The notes: generated from the letters alone by a model not told the origin. Positions 1 to 5,614 are shown, counted from the stretch's first letter. The stretch is 6,226 bases of DNA from an uncultured Gemmatimonadota bacterium (GCA_946479995.1 CAMLIU010000107.1:1-6226); one strand, 5' to 3'. Numbers and translations: made by a program.

Positions 1-491
1 ACGCGCAGAGCACGATCATGCGCATCATGGCGATGTTCCCGCCCGAGGAGCAGGAAGTGGTGCGCATCCGCCTCAGCGAGACGCTGCACGCCGTGGTGTC
101 GCAGCGCCTGCTGCCCCGCGCCAGCGGGCAGGGGCGCGCGGTGGCGGCGGAGATCCTCATCGTCACGCCGGCGGTGCGCGACATGATCGCCGACGGCAAG
201 CGCATCGGCGAGATCCGCGACTACATCGCCGACGGGCGTGACCAGTACGGCATGCAGACGTTCGACCAGCACCTCACCGACCTGGTCTCGGCGGGCGAGG
301 TGACGTTCGAGACGGCGATGGCGGCGGCGACGAACCCGTCGGACTTCGAGCTCAAGATGCGCATGTTCCGGAAGTCGCCCGCCTCTTCCGCCGCGTCCGC
401 GCCGCCGGAGGGCGAGCCGGCGGCCGCCGGCGCCGGCAACGGCATGGACGGGATCTCCCAGGGCGGCGCCTTCGACTTCCTCGGGCAGTGA
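1..491 (+). CDS. pilT: PilT-like type IV pilus retraction ATPase, C-terminal part (5' end outside the window)
   Basis: The reading frame is already open at base 3 and ends at TGA 489-491, so only about 162 C-terminal residues are present. PilT is a cytoplasmic hexameric ATPase that powers pilus retraction and twitching motility. The visible part matches the end of the PilT/PilU ATPase domain: an MFPPEEQ segment, then SQRLLPRASGQGR, EILIVTPAVRDMIADGK and YGMQTFDQHL, in the usual order. The first line of the Walker chemistry (P-loop, Asp and His boxes) lies upstream and cannot be checked. The family's AIRNLIRE motif appears in the altered form AVRDMIAD. After the domain there is a tail of about 45 residues rich in Ala, Gly and Pro, ending in FDFLGQ, which is probably disordered. 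The stop overlaps the next start by four bases. PilU or another PilT paralogue cannot be excluded. Confidence 0.83.
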   Translation, partial: AQSTIMRIMAMFPPEEQEVVRIRLSETLHAVVSQRLLPRASGQGRAVAAEILIVTPAVRDMIADGKRIGEIRDYIADGRDQYGMQTFDQHLTDLVSAGEVTFETAMAAATNPSDFELKMRMFRKSPASSAASAPPEGEPAAAGAGNGMDGISQGGAFDFLGQ

Positions 492-1384
492 TCGAGCTGC
501 GCGGCGTCTTCGGCCCCGTCGTCACGCCGTTCGCGTCGAACGGCGAGGTGGATGACGCTGCGTTCGCATCCAACATCCGTGCCCACCTCGCGGCGGGACT
601 GAGCGGCATCGTGGTGGCCGGCTCCACCGGCGAGGCGGCTCTCCTCGACGAAGCGGAGCGACTGCGCCTCGTCGAGGTGGCACGCACGACGATGTCCCCG
701 GATCGGACGCTGATCATCGGCACGGGCGGGGAATCCACGCGCGGCGTGATCGCCCGGAACCGCGCCGTGGCCGAACGCGGTGCGGATGCGGTGCTCGTGG
801 TGGCGCCGCACTACTACACGGGCGCGATGACGAACGACGCGCTGCGCGAGCACTACACGCGCATCGCCGACGCGAGCCCGGTGCCGGTGATGATCTACAC
901 CATCCCCAAGTACATGCACTTCGCGGTGCCACCGGAACTGGTCCGCGAACTGGCAGGGCACGGGAACATCGTGGGGATGAAGGACAGCTCGGGGGATGCC
1001 GAACTGTTCGCGCGGTACCTCGAGTCGAGGAGCGACAGCTTCCGCGTGCTGACGGGGAGCGCCGGCCTGCTGGAGGAGGCACTGCGCATGGGAGCCGACG
1101 GGGCGATCCTCGCCGCGGCGCTGTTCGCGCCGCGCCTCGCGCTCGACGTGGTGATGGCGGTGCGCGACGGCGACGTCGCGCGTTCCCGCGAGCTGCAGGC
1201 GCGCCTGGCGCCGCTCGGCGCGCGGATCGTCGGCGCGATGGGGGTGCCCGGCGTGAAGGCGGCCCTCGACGTCGTGGGGCTGCACGGTGGGGAGCCGCGT
1301 CTCCCGTTGCAGGCGCTCGACGTGACGATGGATGGCGAGCTGCGCGAGATGCTCGTGGCGGCCGGACTCGCGGCGAAGGGGTGA
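488..1384 (+). CDS. DapA/HOGA-superfamily class I aldolase, probably 4-hydroxy-2-oxoglutarate aldolase-like
   Basis: This 298-residue protein is a complete cytoplasmic TIM-barrel pyruvate aldolase/lyase of the dihydrodipicolinate synthase superfamily. The Schiff-base lysine is K165 in GMKDSSGD and its partner tyrosine is Y137 in the YTIP motif. Their 28-residue spacing equals Y133-K161 of E. coli DapA. The carboxylate-binding loop is GSTGE (45-49), where DapA has GTTGE, and Y109 of PHYY corresponds to DapA Y107. The arginine that binds aspartate semialdehyde in DapA (R138 of YNVPSRT) is a tyrosine here (Y142). Several segments resemble human HOGA1 as I remember it: GESTRG after the third strand, HYTRIADASP, NIVGMKDSSGD, and GVPGVK followed by GGEPRLPLQ. 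I therefore infer a HOGA-like aldolase rather than the lysine-pathway enzyme, though the substrate is unproven. GTG 488 is the only early start and overlaps the upstream TGA, which suggests translational coupling. Confidence 0.9.
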   Translation: MIELRGVFGPVVTPFASNGEVDDAAFASNIRAHLAAGLSGIVVAGSTGEAALLDEAERLRLVEVARTTMSPDRTLIIGTGGESTRGVIARNRAVAERGADAVLVVAPHYYTGAMTNDALREHYTRIADASPVPVMIYTIPKYMHFAVPPELVRELAGHGNIVGMKDSSGDAELFARYLESRSDSFRVLTGSAGLLEEALRMGADGAILAAALFAPRLALDVVMAVRDGDVARSRELQARLAPLGARIVGAMGVPGVKAALDVVGLHGGEPRLPLQALDVTMDGELREMLVAAGLAAKG

Positions 1385-2475
1385 GCGACCAAGGCGGCGC
1401 GGGTGGCGAGCGCCACCTTGCCGCGCTGGCGCGCGAGCCGCGACCGGCAGGAAGCGACGCCGAGGAACGCGCGCGCCGCTACGCGGAGACGGTGCTGCAG
1501 GGCGCCGGGTTCCAGGTCACCCGTGAGCCGTTCAGCTACTCCACCTTTCCGGGACGCTTCGGCACGCCGATCGGCGGCGCGATTGCCGGCGCCACCGTCC
1601 TGGTGGCTGCGGTGGCGGGTCTCACGACGAGCGGCGCATACGCGCCGATTGTCGAGGTCGTGGTGGGACTGCTGGTGCTCGGCGCCTTCGCGTGGAGCAT
1701 GCTCGGCGAGGCGGTGCTCACCCTCCCGATGTCGCGGGCGCACGGGGTGAACGTGATGGCGACGCGCCCCGGGGAGGCGCCGCGCGTCTGGCTCGTCGCG
1801 CACCTGGACAGCAAGTCGCAGCCGGTGCCGTCGCTGCTGCGCGTGATCGGCGTGCTGATGCTCGCGTCGGCGCTCGTGCTGGCGATCGTGGCCACGGCGC
1901 TGCAACTCGTGTCGCTCCCGAACCGTACGGTGTGGTGGCTGGCGGCGCTCGGCGCAGTGCTCGGTGCCGGACCGGTTGTGGCGAGCGTGGTGGGCTCGCG
2001 CTCGGCGGGCGCACTCGACAATGCCTCCGGGGTAGCAGCGGTGCTCGCGGCGGCGGAGATGCTGGCGCCCGGTGCGGCGGTGGGTGTCCTGCTGCCGAGC
2101 GCCGAGGAGCTGGGACTGGCCGGCGCGCGGGCGTGGGCGCGGACGCGCGCGCCGGGCGTGGCACTCAACTGTGATGGCGTGGACGACGACGGAGCGCTGA
2201 CGATCATGCACGGAGCCAATCCACCGATGGATGTCGTGAACGCGGTGCGGAGCGCGGCGGCGCGCGACGTGCACGTGCGCCTGATGCCGCTCGGCCTGCT
2301 CACCGACTCGGTGGCGCTCACCGATCGCGGCTGGCGCGCCATCACCCTGAGTCGCGGGTCGCTGGCGTCGCTGAGGAGGGTTCACACCCCGCACGACTCG
2401 CTCGAGGCACTGGAGGGCAGCGGGATTCCCGAGATGGCAACCACACTGGCACGCGCAGCGGAGGCGTTGAGCTGA
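1381..2475 (+). CDS. Membrane-embedded M28-family zinc metallopeptidase
   Basis: This 364-residue protein carries the full M28 (aminopeptidase-type) metal set. H141 and D143 lie in AHLDSKS, D213 in ALDNASG, E242-E243 in SAEELGL, D265 in NCDGVD and H335 in HTPHDS. E242 would be the general base and the others would bind two zinc ions. The N-terminal 55 residues (LAALAREPRPAGS onward) match the usual M28 lead-in, and no signal peptide is visible. Hydrophobic stretches at about 62-82, 87-109, 152-178 and 184-204 predict four membrane helices in two hairpins. The second hairpin lies between the HxD motif and the bridging Asp, widening their normal gap of about 20 residues to 72. With an even number of helices, both termini and the active site should face the same side, by default the cytoplasm. 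The start GTG 1381 overlaps the upstream TGA by four bases. The natural substrate is unknown; an exported orientation is possible. Confidence 0.88.
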   Translation: MSDQGGAGGERHLAALAREPRPAGSDAEERARRYAETVLQGAGFQVTREPFSYSTFPGRFGTPIGGAIAGATVLVAAVAGLTTSGAYAPIVEVVVGLLVLGAFAWSMLGEAVLTLPMSRAHGVNVMATRPGEAPRVWLVAHLDSKSQPVPSLLRVIGVLMLASALVLAIVATALQLVSLPNRTVWWLAALGAVLGAGPVVASVVGSRSAGALDNASGVAAVLAAAEMLAPGAAVGVLLPSAEELGLAGARAWARTRAPGVALNCDGVDDDGALTIMHGANPPMDVVNAVRSAAARDVHVRLMPLGLLTDSVALTDRGWRAITLSRGSLASLRRVHTPHDSLEALEGSGIPEMATTLARAAEALS

Positions 2476-2960
2476 TGGAGATCCTGATCCTGCTGCTGGT
2501 GATCATGCTCGGCCTCGTGATGATCCCGTTCGGCCTGCCGGGCACGTGGATCATCGCCGCCGGTGCGCTCGGCTACTCGCTTCTCGTGCCAGGCTCGATC
2601 TCCATCGTGACGGTGGTGATCGTGGCCGTGCTCGCGCTGATCGGCGAACTGATCGAGTTCTCGCTGACGGCGAAGTACACGAAGAAGTACGGTGGGTCGC
2701 GACGCGCGAGCTGGGGGGCGATCATCGGCGGGATGATCGGCGCGTTCGTCGGCGTGCCTGTGCCGGTGGTCGGCTCGGTGGTGGGAGCCTTTGCCGGCGC
2801 GTTCGTTGGCGCCTTCGTGGCGGAGCTGACGAAGAGCAGCGCCGGCAGCGCGACGCGCGTGGCGACGGGCGCGCTGATCGGGCGCGCGGTCGCGGCGGCG
2901 ATGAAGGTGGGGATCGGGCTCGCCATGGCCGCCTGGGTGCTGTTCGCCGCCATGGTCTGA
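2475..2960 (+). CDS. DUF456 family small integral membrane protein
   Basis: This 161-residue, almost wholly hydrophobic protein of the DUF456 family has no established biochemical function. Family marks are FGLPGTW (19-25) after the first helix and GGSRRASWGAIIGGMIG (73-89) after a short charged loop containing YTKKY. Predicted membrane segments lie at about 2-19, 24-38, 42-60, 78-95, 97-117 and 130-158. The central pair forms glycine zippers with glycines every four residues (G85, G89, G93 and G100, G104, G108, G112), typical of closely packed helices. Length is normal for the family. The ATG at 2475 shares its first base with the last base of the peptidase stop (TGATG). A GGAGG at 2460-2464 lies 10 bases upstream, so this is the best-supported start in the operon. 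It is the last gene before a promoter and terminator. Co-translation with the membrane peptidase may mean a shared role, which is inference only. Confidence 0.88.
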   Translation: MEILILLLVIMLGLVMIPFGLPGTWIIAAGALGYSLLVPGSISIVTVVIVAVLALIGELIEFSLTAKYTKKYGGSRRASWGAIIGGMIGAFVGVPVPVVGSVVGAFAGAFVGAFVAELTKSSAGSATRVATGALIGRAVAAAMKVGIGLAMAAWVLFAAMV

Positions 2961-2964
2961 AGAA

Positions 2965-2992
2965 TTGACTTCACCCTGTACGGACGTAGATT
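2965..2992 (+). promoter_or_regulatory. Sigma70-like promoter upstream of purA
   Basis: TTGACT (2965-2970) matches the -35 consensus at five of six positions, and TAGATT (2987-2992) matches the -10 at four of six, with a 16-base spacer. It lies in a locally AT-richer patch just after the DUF456 stop. Transcription would start near 2998-3000, which is the foot of the following hairpin. It presumably drives purA. Confidence 0.6.
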
Positions 2993-2999
2993 GAACCAA

Positions 3000-3024
3000 C
3001 GCCCCGCGCCCGCGGGGCGTTTTT
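3000..3024 (+). terminator. Intrinsic-terminator hairpin in the purA leader
   Basis: CGCCCCGC (3000-3007) pairs perfectly with GCGGGGCG (3012-3019) around a 4-base loop, an 8-bp GC-rich stem, and is followed directly by TTTTT (3020-3024). This is a textbook Rho-independent terminator in the + direction; there is no T tract on the other side. It probably ends transcripts of the pilT-to-DUF456 operon. Its place between the likely purA promoter and the purA start codon is odd, because the stem would begin at or next to the predicted first transcribed base. Confidence 0.75.
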
Positions 3025-3044
3025 CATTTTCGCCAGACCCGTAC

Positions 3045-3049
3045 GGGAG
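3045..3049 (+). promoter_or_regulatory. Shine-Dalgarno deciding the purA start
   Basis: GGGAG ends four bases before ATG 3054 and supports that start over an in-frame TTG at 2991, which lies inside the -10 box and would put the terminator hairpin in the coding region. The site overlaps a 10-bp palindrome, CCCGTACGGG (3038-3047), that could partly mask it in RNA. Confidence 0.6.
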
Positions 3050-3053
3050 CATC

Positions 3054-4334
3054 ATGTTCGGTCCGGAATCACGCGTCGTGGTCGTCGTCGGCGCCCAGTG
3101 GGGTGACGAGGGCAAGGGCAAGCTGGTGGACGTCCTTGCCGAGCGCGCCGACTGGGTAGTCCGCTACCAGGGGGGCGCCAATGCGGGACACACGGTGGAC
3201 CTCGGCGACCGCAGCTTCGTGCTGCACCAGATCCCCAGCGGCATCCTGCACGACGGCGTGCGGTGCGCGATCGGGAACGGCGTCGTGCTCGATCCCGACA
3301 CGCTGTTCGAGGAGATCGACGGCCTGGTGAAGGCGGGAATCGACGTGGAAGGCCGCCTCTACGTGAGCGAACGCGCGCACCTGGTGCTGCCGTACCACAA
3401 GATGGTGGACATGGCGAGCGCGTCGAGCAAGGCGATCGGCACGACGGGGCGCGGCATCGGGCCGGCATACGAGGACAAGGTGGCGCGCCGCGGCGTGCGC
3501 GTGCTGGACCTGCGCCACCCGGAGCGGCTGCGCGACGTGGTGGAGAAGGGTGCGGAGAATGCCCGCTCGCGGCTCGCGCGCAGCGGGTCGGACAAGACGG
3601 TGGACGTGGACGCGGTGCTCGCGCAGCTCGAGCGGCTGGGGAAGCGCCTCCTGCCACTCGCCGAGGACGTGAGCCTGATGATCCATCGCGCGCTCATGGC
3701 GCGCGCGGCGATCCTGCTGGAGGGTGCGCAGGGCTCGCTGCTGGACATCGACCACGGCACGTATCCCTACGTGACGTCGAGCAGCACCACCGCTGGCGGC
3801 GCGGCCACCGGCGTGGGGATCGGCCCGAACGAGATCGATGCCGTGGTGGGCGTGGTGAAGGCGTACACGACGCGCGTGGGGAACGGCCCGCTGCCGACGG
3901 AGCTCGCCGAGCCGCTCCAGAGCGAGGTGCGACGACTGGGGAACGAGTTCGGCGCCACGACGGGCCGCGCGCGCCGGTGCGGCTGGTTCGATGCCCTCGT
4001 GGTGAAGTACGCCACGCGCGTGAACGGGCTCAGCGACCTGGCGGTGACGAAGCTCGACGTGCTGGACACGCTCGACAAGGTGGCGATCTGCACCGGCTAC
4101 GAGATCGACGGCGAGCTTCACGAGGATTTTCCCGGCGACCTGCTGGCGCTGGAGAAGGTGGTGCCGCGCTACGAGTGGTTCGAGGGATGGCAGACGAGCA
4201 CCGCGGAGGCGCGGACGCTGGAGGAGCTGCCGAAGCAGGCACGGGCGTACCTGGACCGGATGGAGTCGCTCGTGGAGGCGCCGATCACGTACGTGTCCGT
4301 CGGCACGAGGCGGGAGCAGATCATTGGCATCTGA
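3054..4334 (+). CDS. purA: Adenylosuccinate synthetase
   Basis: PurA condenses IMP and aspartate using GTP to give adenylosuccinate, the first committed step to AMP, in the cytoplasm. From ATG 3054 the protein has 426 residues (E. coli has 432) and is complete. Motifs in order are: the GTP loop GDEGKGK (17-23) with catalytic D18; NAGHT (43-47) with catalytic H46, 28 residues after D18 as in E. coli D13 and H41; GTTGRGIGPAY (129-139) for IMP; an EGAQG segment (223-227) followed by the conserved HGTYPYVTSS (234-243); VGNGPLPTEL (275-284); GATTGRARRCGW (300-311), the aspartate-binding region; and the guanine-recognition TKLDVLD (332-338). No key residue is missing. The start is fixed by GGGAG at 3045-3049 and by the family's short lead into the VVVVVG strand. 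It is monocistronic as far as can be seen, with its own promoter before it and the heptamer array after it. Confidence 0.97.
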   Translation: MFGPESRVVVVVGAQWGDEGKGKLVDVLAERADWVVRYQGGANAGHTVDLGDRSFVLHQIPSGILHDGVRCAIGNGVVLDPDTLFEEIDGLVKAGIDVEGRLYVSERAHLVLPYHKMVDMASASSKAIGTTGRGIGPAYEDKVARRGVRVLDLRHPERLRDVVEKGAENARSRLARSGSDKTVDVDAVLAQLERLGKRLLPLAEDVSLMIHRALMARAAILLEGAQGSLLDIDHGTYPYVTSSSTTAGGAATGVGIGPNEIDAVVGVVKAYTTRVGNGPLPTELAEPLQSEVRRLGNEFGATTGRARRCGWFDALVVKYATRVNGLSDLAVTKLDVLDTLDKVAICTGYEIDGELHEDFPGDLLALEKVVPRYEWFEGWQTSTAEARTLEELPKQARAYLDRMESLVEAPITYVSVGTRREQIIGI

Positions 4335-4368
4335 GCGCGTTTCCAACTGCCACTCCGGTACAGGGTAC

Positions 4369-4437
4369 ACGGTACCTCGTACCCGGTACCGGGTACCCTA
4401 CCTGGTACGGTACCTCGTACCTGGTACCGGATACCCT
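4369..4437. repeat. Direct duplication with 38-bp period
   Basis: Bases 4369-4399 and 4407-4437 agree at 29 of 31 positions (differences at 4384/4422 and 4393/4431). The second heptamer block therefore looks like a copy of part of the first rather than an independent expansion, and the 38-bp period explains the phase shift between blocks. Confidence 0.75.
4379..4396. repeat. 18-bp perfect palindrome
   Basis: The sequence GTACCCGGTACCGGGTAC equals its own reverse complement over all 18 bases. It lies inside the heptamer array and covers parts of three repeat units. It could be a dimeric protein-binding site, or simply a consequence of tandem units with a self-complementary GTAC core. Confidence 0.85.
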
Positions 4438-4457
4438 GTACCTCTTACCGTTTGGCA

Positions 4458-5486
4458 GTGAGCCCTACAGAGATCTCTCTTGATCTAGTCATCGTCGGCG
4501 CCGGCCCGTGCGGCCTTGCCGCTGCCATCTCGGCGCAGCGGGCCGGCCTCAGCGCGCGCGTGTTCGACGCCGGCGCCGTCGTCAGCACCATCACCCAGTA
4601 CCCGTACTACGTCAGCTTCTTCTCCACGGCGGAGAAGCTCTCGCTCGGTGACGTGCCGTTCATCGTTGCGGCGGGGAAGCCGACGCGTCGCGATGCGCTG
4701 GCGTACTACCGCGCGATCGTGGGCCATTTCGCGCTCGACGTGCACCAGTACGAGCGCGTGGTGCGGCTGGAGCGGGTGGGTGACGGGTTCGTCGTGCACA
4801 CGGTGACGCTCGAGGGCGCGGCACGCGAGACGCGGGCGCGCAACGTCTGCGTCGCCACCGGGTACTTCGGCTCGCCGAACTACCTGGGTGTGGAGGGGGA
4901 AAACCTCCCGCAGGTGAGCCACGTGTACCGCGAGGGGCACGGTGCGTTCGACCAGGACGTCGTGGTCGTGGGCGGCGGCAACTCGGCGGCGGAGGCGGCG
5001 CTGGATCTGTGGCGGGCCGGCGCGCGCGTGACGCTCGTGCACTTCGGGCCGACGTTCGACAAGAAGATCAAGCCGTGGGTCCTCCCCGACCTCGAGAACC
5101 GGATCAAGGAAGGCGCGATCGCCGCGCGGTGGGAGAGCCGTGTCCAGCGCATCGAGCCGGGGGCCGTGGTGATCCGCGGGCCGGAGGGTGAGGAGAAGCT
5201 GCCGGCGCGATTCGTCTACGTGATGACGGGGTTCGCGCCCAACATGGAGCTGCTGCGTGACATCGGCGTCCCGATCGACCCGGACACGGGCATCCCGGCG
5301 CACGATCCCGACACGCTGGAGACGACGATCCCCGGCCTGTTCATCGCCGGCGTCGTGGTCGCCGGCTACGACGCCAACAAGGTGTTCATCGAGAACGGCC
5401 GGTTCCACGGTGACCGGATCGTGGCCCGCCTGCTCGGCCGGCCGGTGCCCCCGCCGCCACGCCTGAGCGCCGAGCTCGACACCTGA
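4458..5486 (+). CDS. ypdA: YpdA-type putative bacillithiol disulfide reductase (FAD/NADPH flavoprotein)
   Basis: From GTG 4458 the protein has 342 residues, close to the roughly 330 of Firmicute YpdA. YpdA is a cytoplasmic NADPH-dependent flavoenzyme of the thioredoxin-reductase fold that recycles oxidised bacillithiol. The FAD motif VGAGPCG (13-19) includes C18, which matches the redox cysteine (Cys14) described for S. aureus YpdA; there is no CxxC pair as in thioredoxin reductase. ATGYFGSPN (133-141), the NADPH motif GGGNSAAE (172-179), a DKKIKPWVLPD segment (201-211), and the C-terminal GLFIAGVVVAG (293-303) with FIENGRFHG (310-318) are all characteristic. The only early starts are TTG 4452 and GTG 4458; GTG is preferred. 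No Shine-Dalgarno is visible and the heptamer array ends six bases before the start. The first codons include CCT, ACA, TCT, CTT and CTA, which are unusual for this GC-rich window. Confidence 0.9.
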   Translation: MSPTEISLDLVIVGAGPCGLAAAISAQRAGLSARVFDAGAVVSTITQYPYYVSFFSTAEKLSLGDVPFIVAAGKPTRRDALAYYRAIVGHFALDVHQYERVVRLERVGDGFVVHTVTLEGAARETRARNVCVATGYFGSPNYLGVEGENLPQVSHVYREGHGAFDQDVVVVGGGNSAAEAALDLWRAGARVTLVHFGPTFDKKIKPWVLPDLENRIKEGAIAARWESRVQRIEPGAVVIRGPEGEEKLPARFVYVMTGFAPNMELLRDIGVPIDPDTGIPAHDPDTLETTIPGLFIAGVVVAGYDANKVFIENGRFHGDRIVARLLGRPVPPPPRLSAELDT

Positions 5487-5501
5487 CTAATTTTCAAGGT
5501 T

Positions 5502-5532
5502 CGGGGCGCCACGCCACGCGGCGCGCGCCCCG
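5502..5532 (+). other. GC-rich hairpin in the ypdA-glyQS spacer
   Basis: CGGGGCGC (5502-5509) pairs with GCGCCCCG (5525-5532), and inside the loop CGCC (5512-5515) pairs with GGCG (5520-5523), giving a two-tier stem. No T tract follows on either strand, so it is not a canonical intrinsic terminator. It may slow or end ypdA transcription or be part of the glycyl-tRNA synthetase leader. I see no convincing promoter and no T-box features in the rest of this 100-base spacer. Confidence 0.4.
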
Positions 5533-5575
5533 GGGCGGGCTCCGCATCCAGCGGTGCTGCCTTTCATCCGACGCA

Positions 5576-5614
5576 ATGAACAACCGATGGCTGCCAGCAC
5601 CCAACCCGACGTGA
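5576..5614 (+). other. Possible 12-codon upstream ORF overlapping the glyQS start
   Basis: ATG 5576 opens a short frame reading [12 protein letters not shown] that stops at TGA 5612-5614. The stop shares a base with ATG 5614, the second in-frame Met of the synthetase gene, giving a TGATG junction. There is no Shine-Dalgarno before it and the peptide has no run of glycine codons, so classical attenuation is not supported. It may well be chance. Confidence 0.15.

Larger units (their letters stand above)
4357..4442. repeat. Imperfect long inverted repeat within the heptamer array
   Basis: The two halves are mirror-complementary about an axis between 4399 and 4400. The outer arms GGTACAGGGTA (4357-4367) and TACCCTGTACC (4432-4442) pair perfectly over 11 bp. 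Further perfect blocks pair 4370-4376 with 4423-4429, 4379-4382 with 4417-4420, and 4385-4391 with 4408-4414. That gives 29 paired positions of 35 per arm and a central loop of about 16 bases. As RNA this would form a long hairpin; as DNA, possibly a cruciform. Confidence 0.75.
4358..4451. repeat. Tandem heptanucleotide (GTACCNG-like) repeat array
   Basis: GTAC begins at 4358, 4365, 4372, 4379, 4386 and 4393, exactly every 7 bases. After a 10-base interruption holding an extra GTAC at 4405, a second block runs in a new phase at 4410, 4417, 4424, 4431 (ATAC), 4438 and 4445 (TTAC). The rough unit is GTACCNG. The array fills most of the purA-ypdA spacer. I do not recognise it as a named repeat family. 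GC-rich bacterial intergenic DNA rarely shows such strict periodicity, so expansion by slippage is the likeliest origin. Confidence 0.85.

Noticed and set aside
895..2394. 499-codon open frame on the minus strand
   Set aside because: It is rich in Arg, His and Ala with no recognisable motif and lies opposite the well-supported aldolase and M28 genes; this is the usual shadow frame of high-GC coding DNA.
2991..3053. Extended purA start at TTG 2991
   Set aside because: It would overlap the -10 box and place the terminator hairpin in coding sequence; the extra 21 residues are not family-like and ATG 3054 has a Shine-Dalgarno.
3069..4370. 433-codon open frame on the minus strand opposite purA
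   Set aside because: The composition (His, Arg, Val, Leu repeats) is the antisense reflection of purA codons, and purA itself has every family motif.
4335..4457. CRISPR array or insertion-sequence end for the repeats after purA
   Set aside because: The units are 7 bp with no unique spacers, and there is no transposase or target-site duplication visible in the window.
3263..4483. 406-codon + strand frame overlapping purA and running into ypdA
   Set aside because: It is Arg/Gly/Ala-rich with no domain and is only open because of GC bias. It also translates the heptamer array, which would otherwise be an attractive repeat-protein story.
5487..5586. T-box or other aminoacylation-sensing leader for the glycyl-tRNA synthetase
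   Set aside because: The spacer is only 100 bases, and I could find neither a T-box consensus nor a terminator with a T tract.
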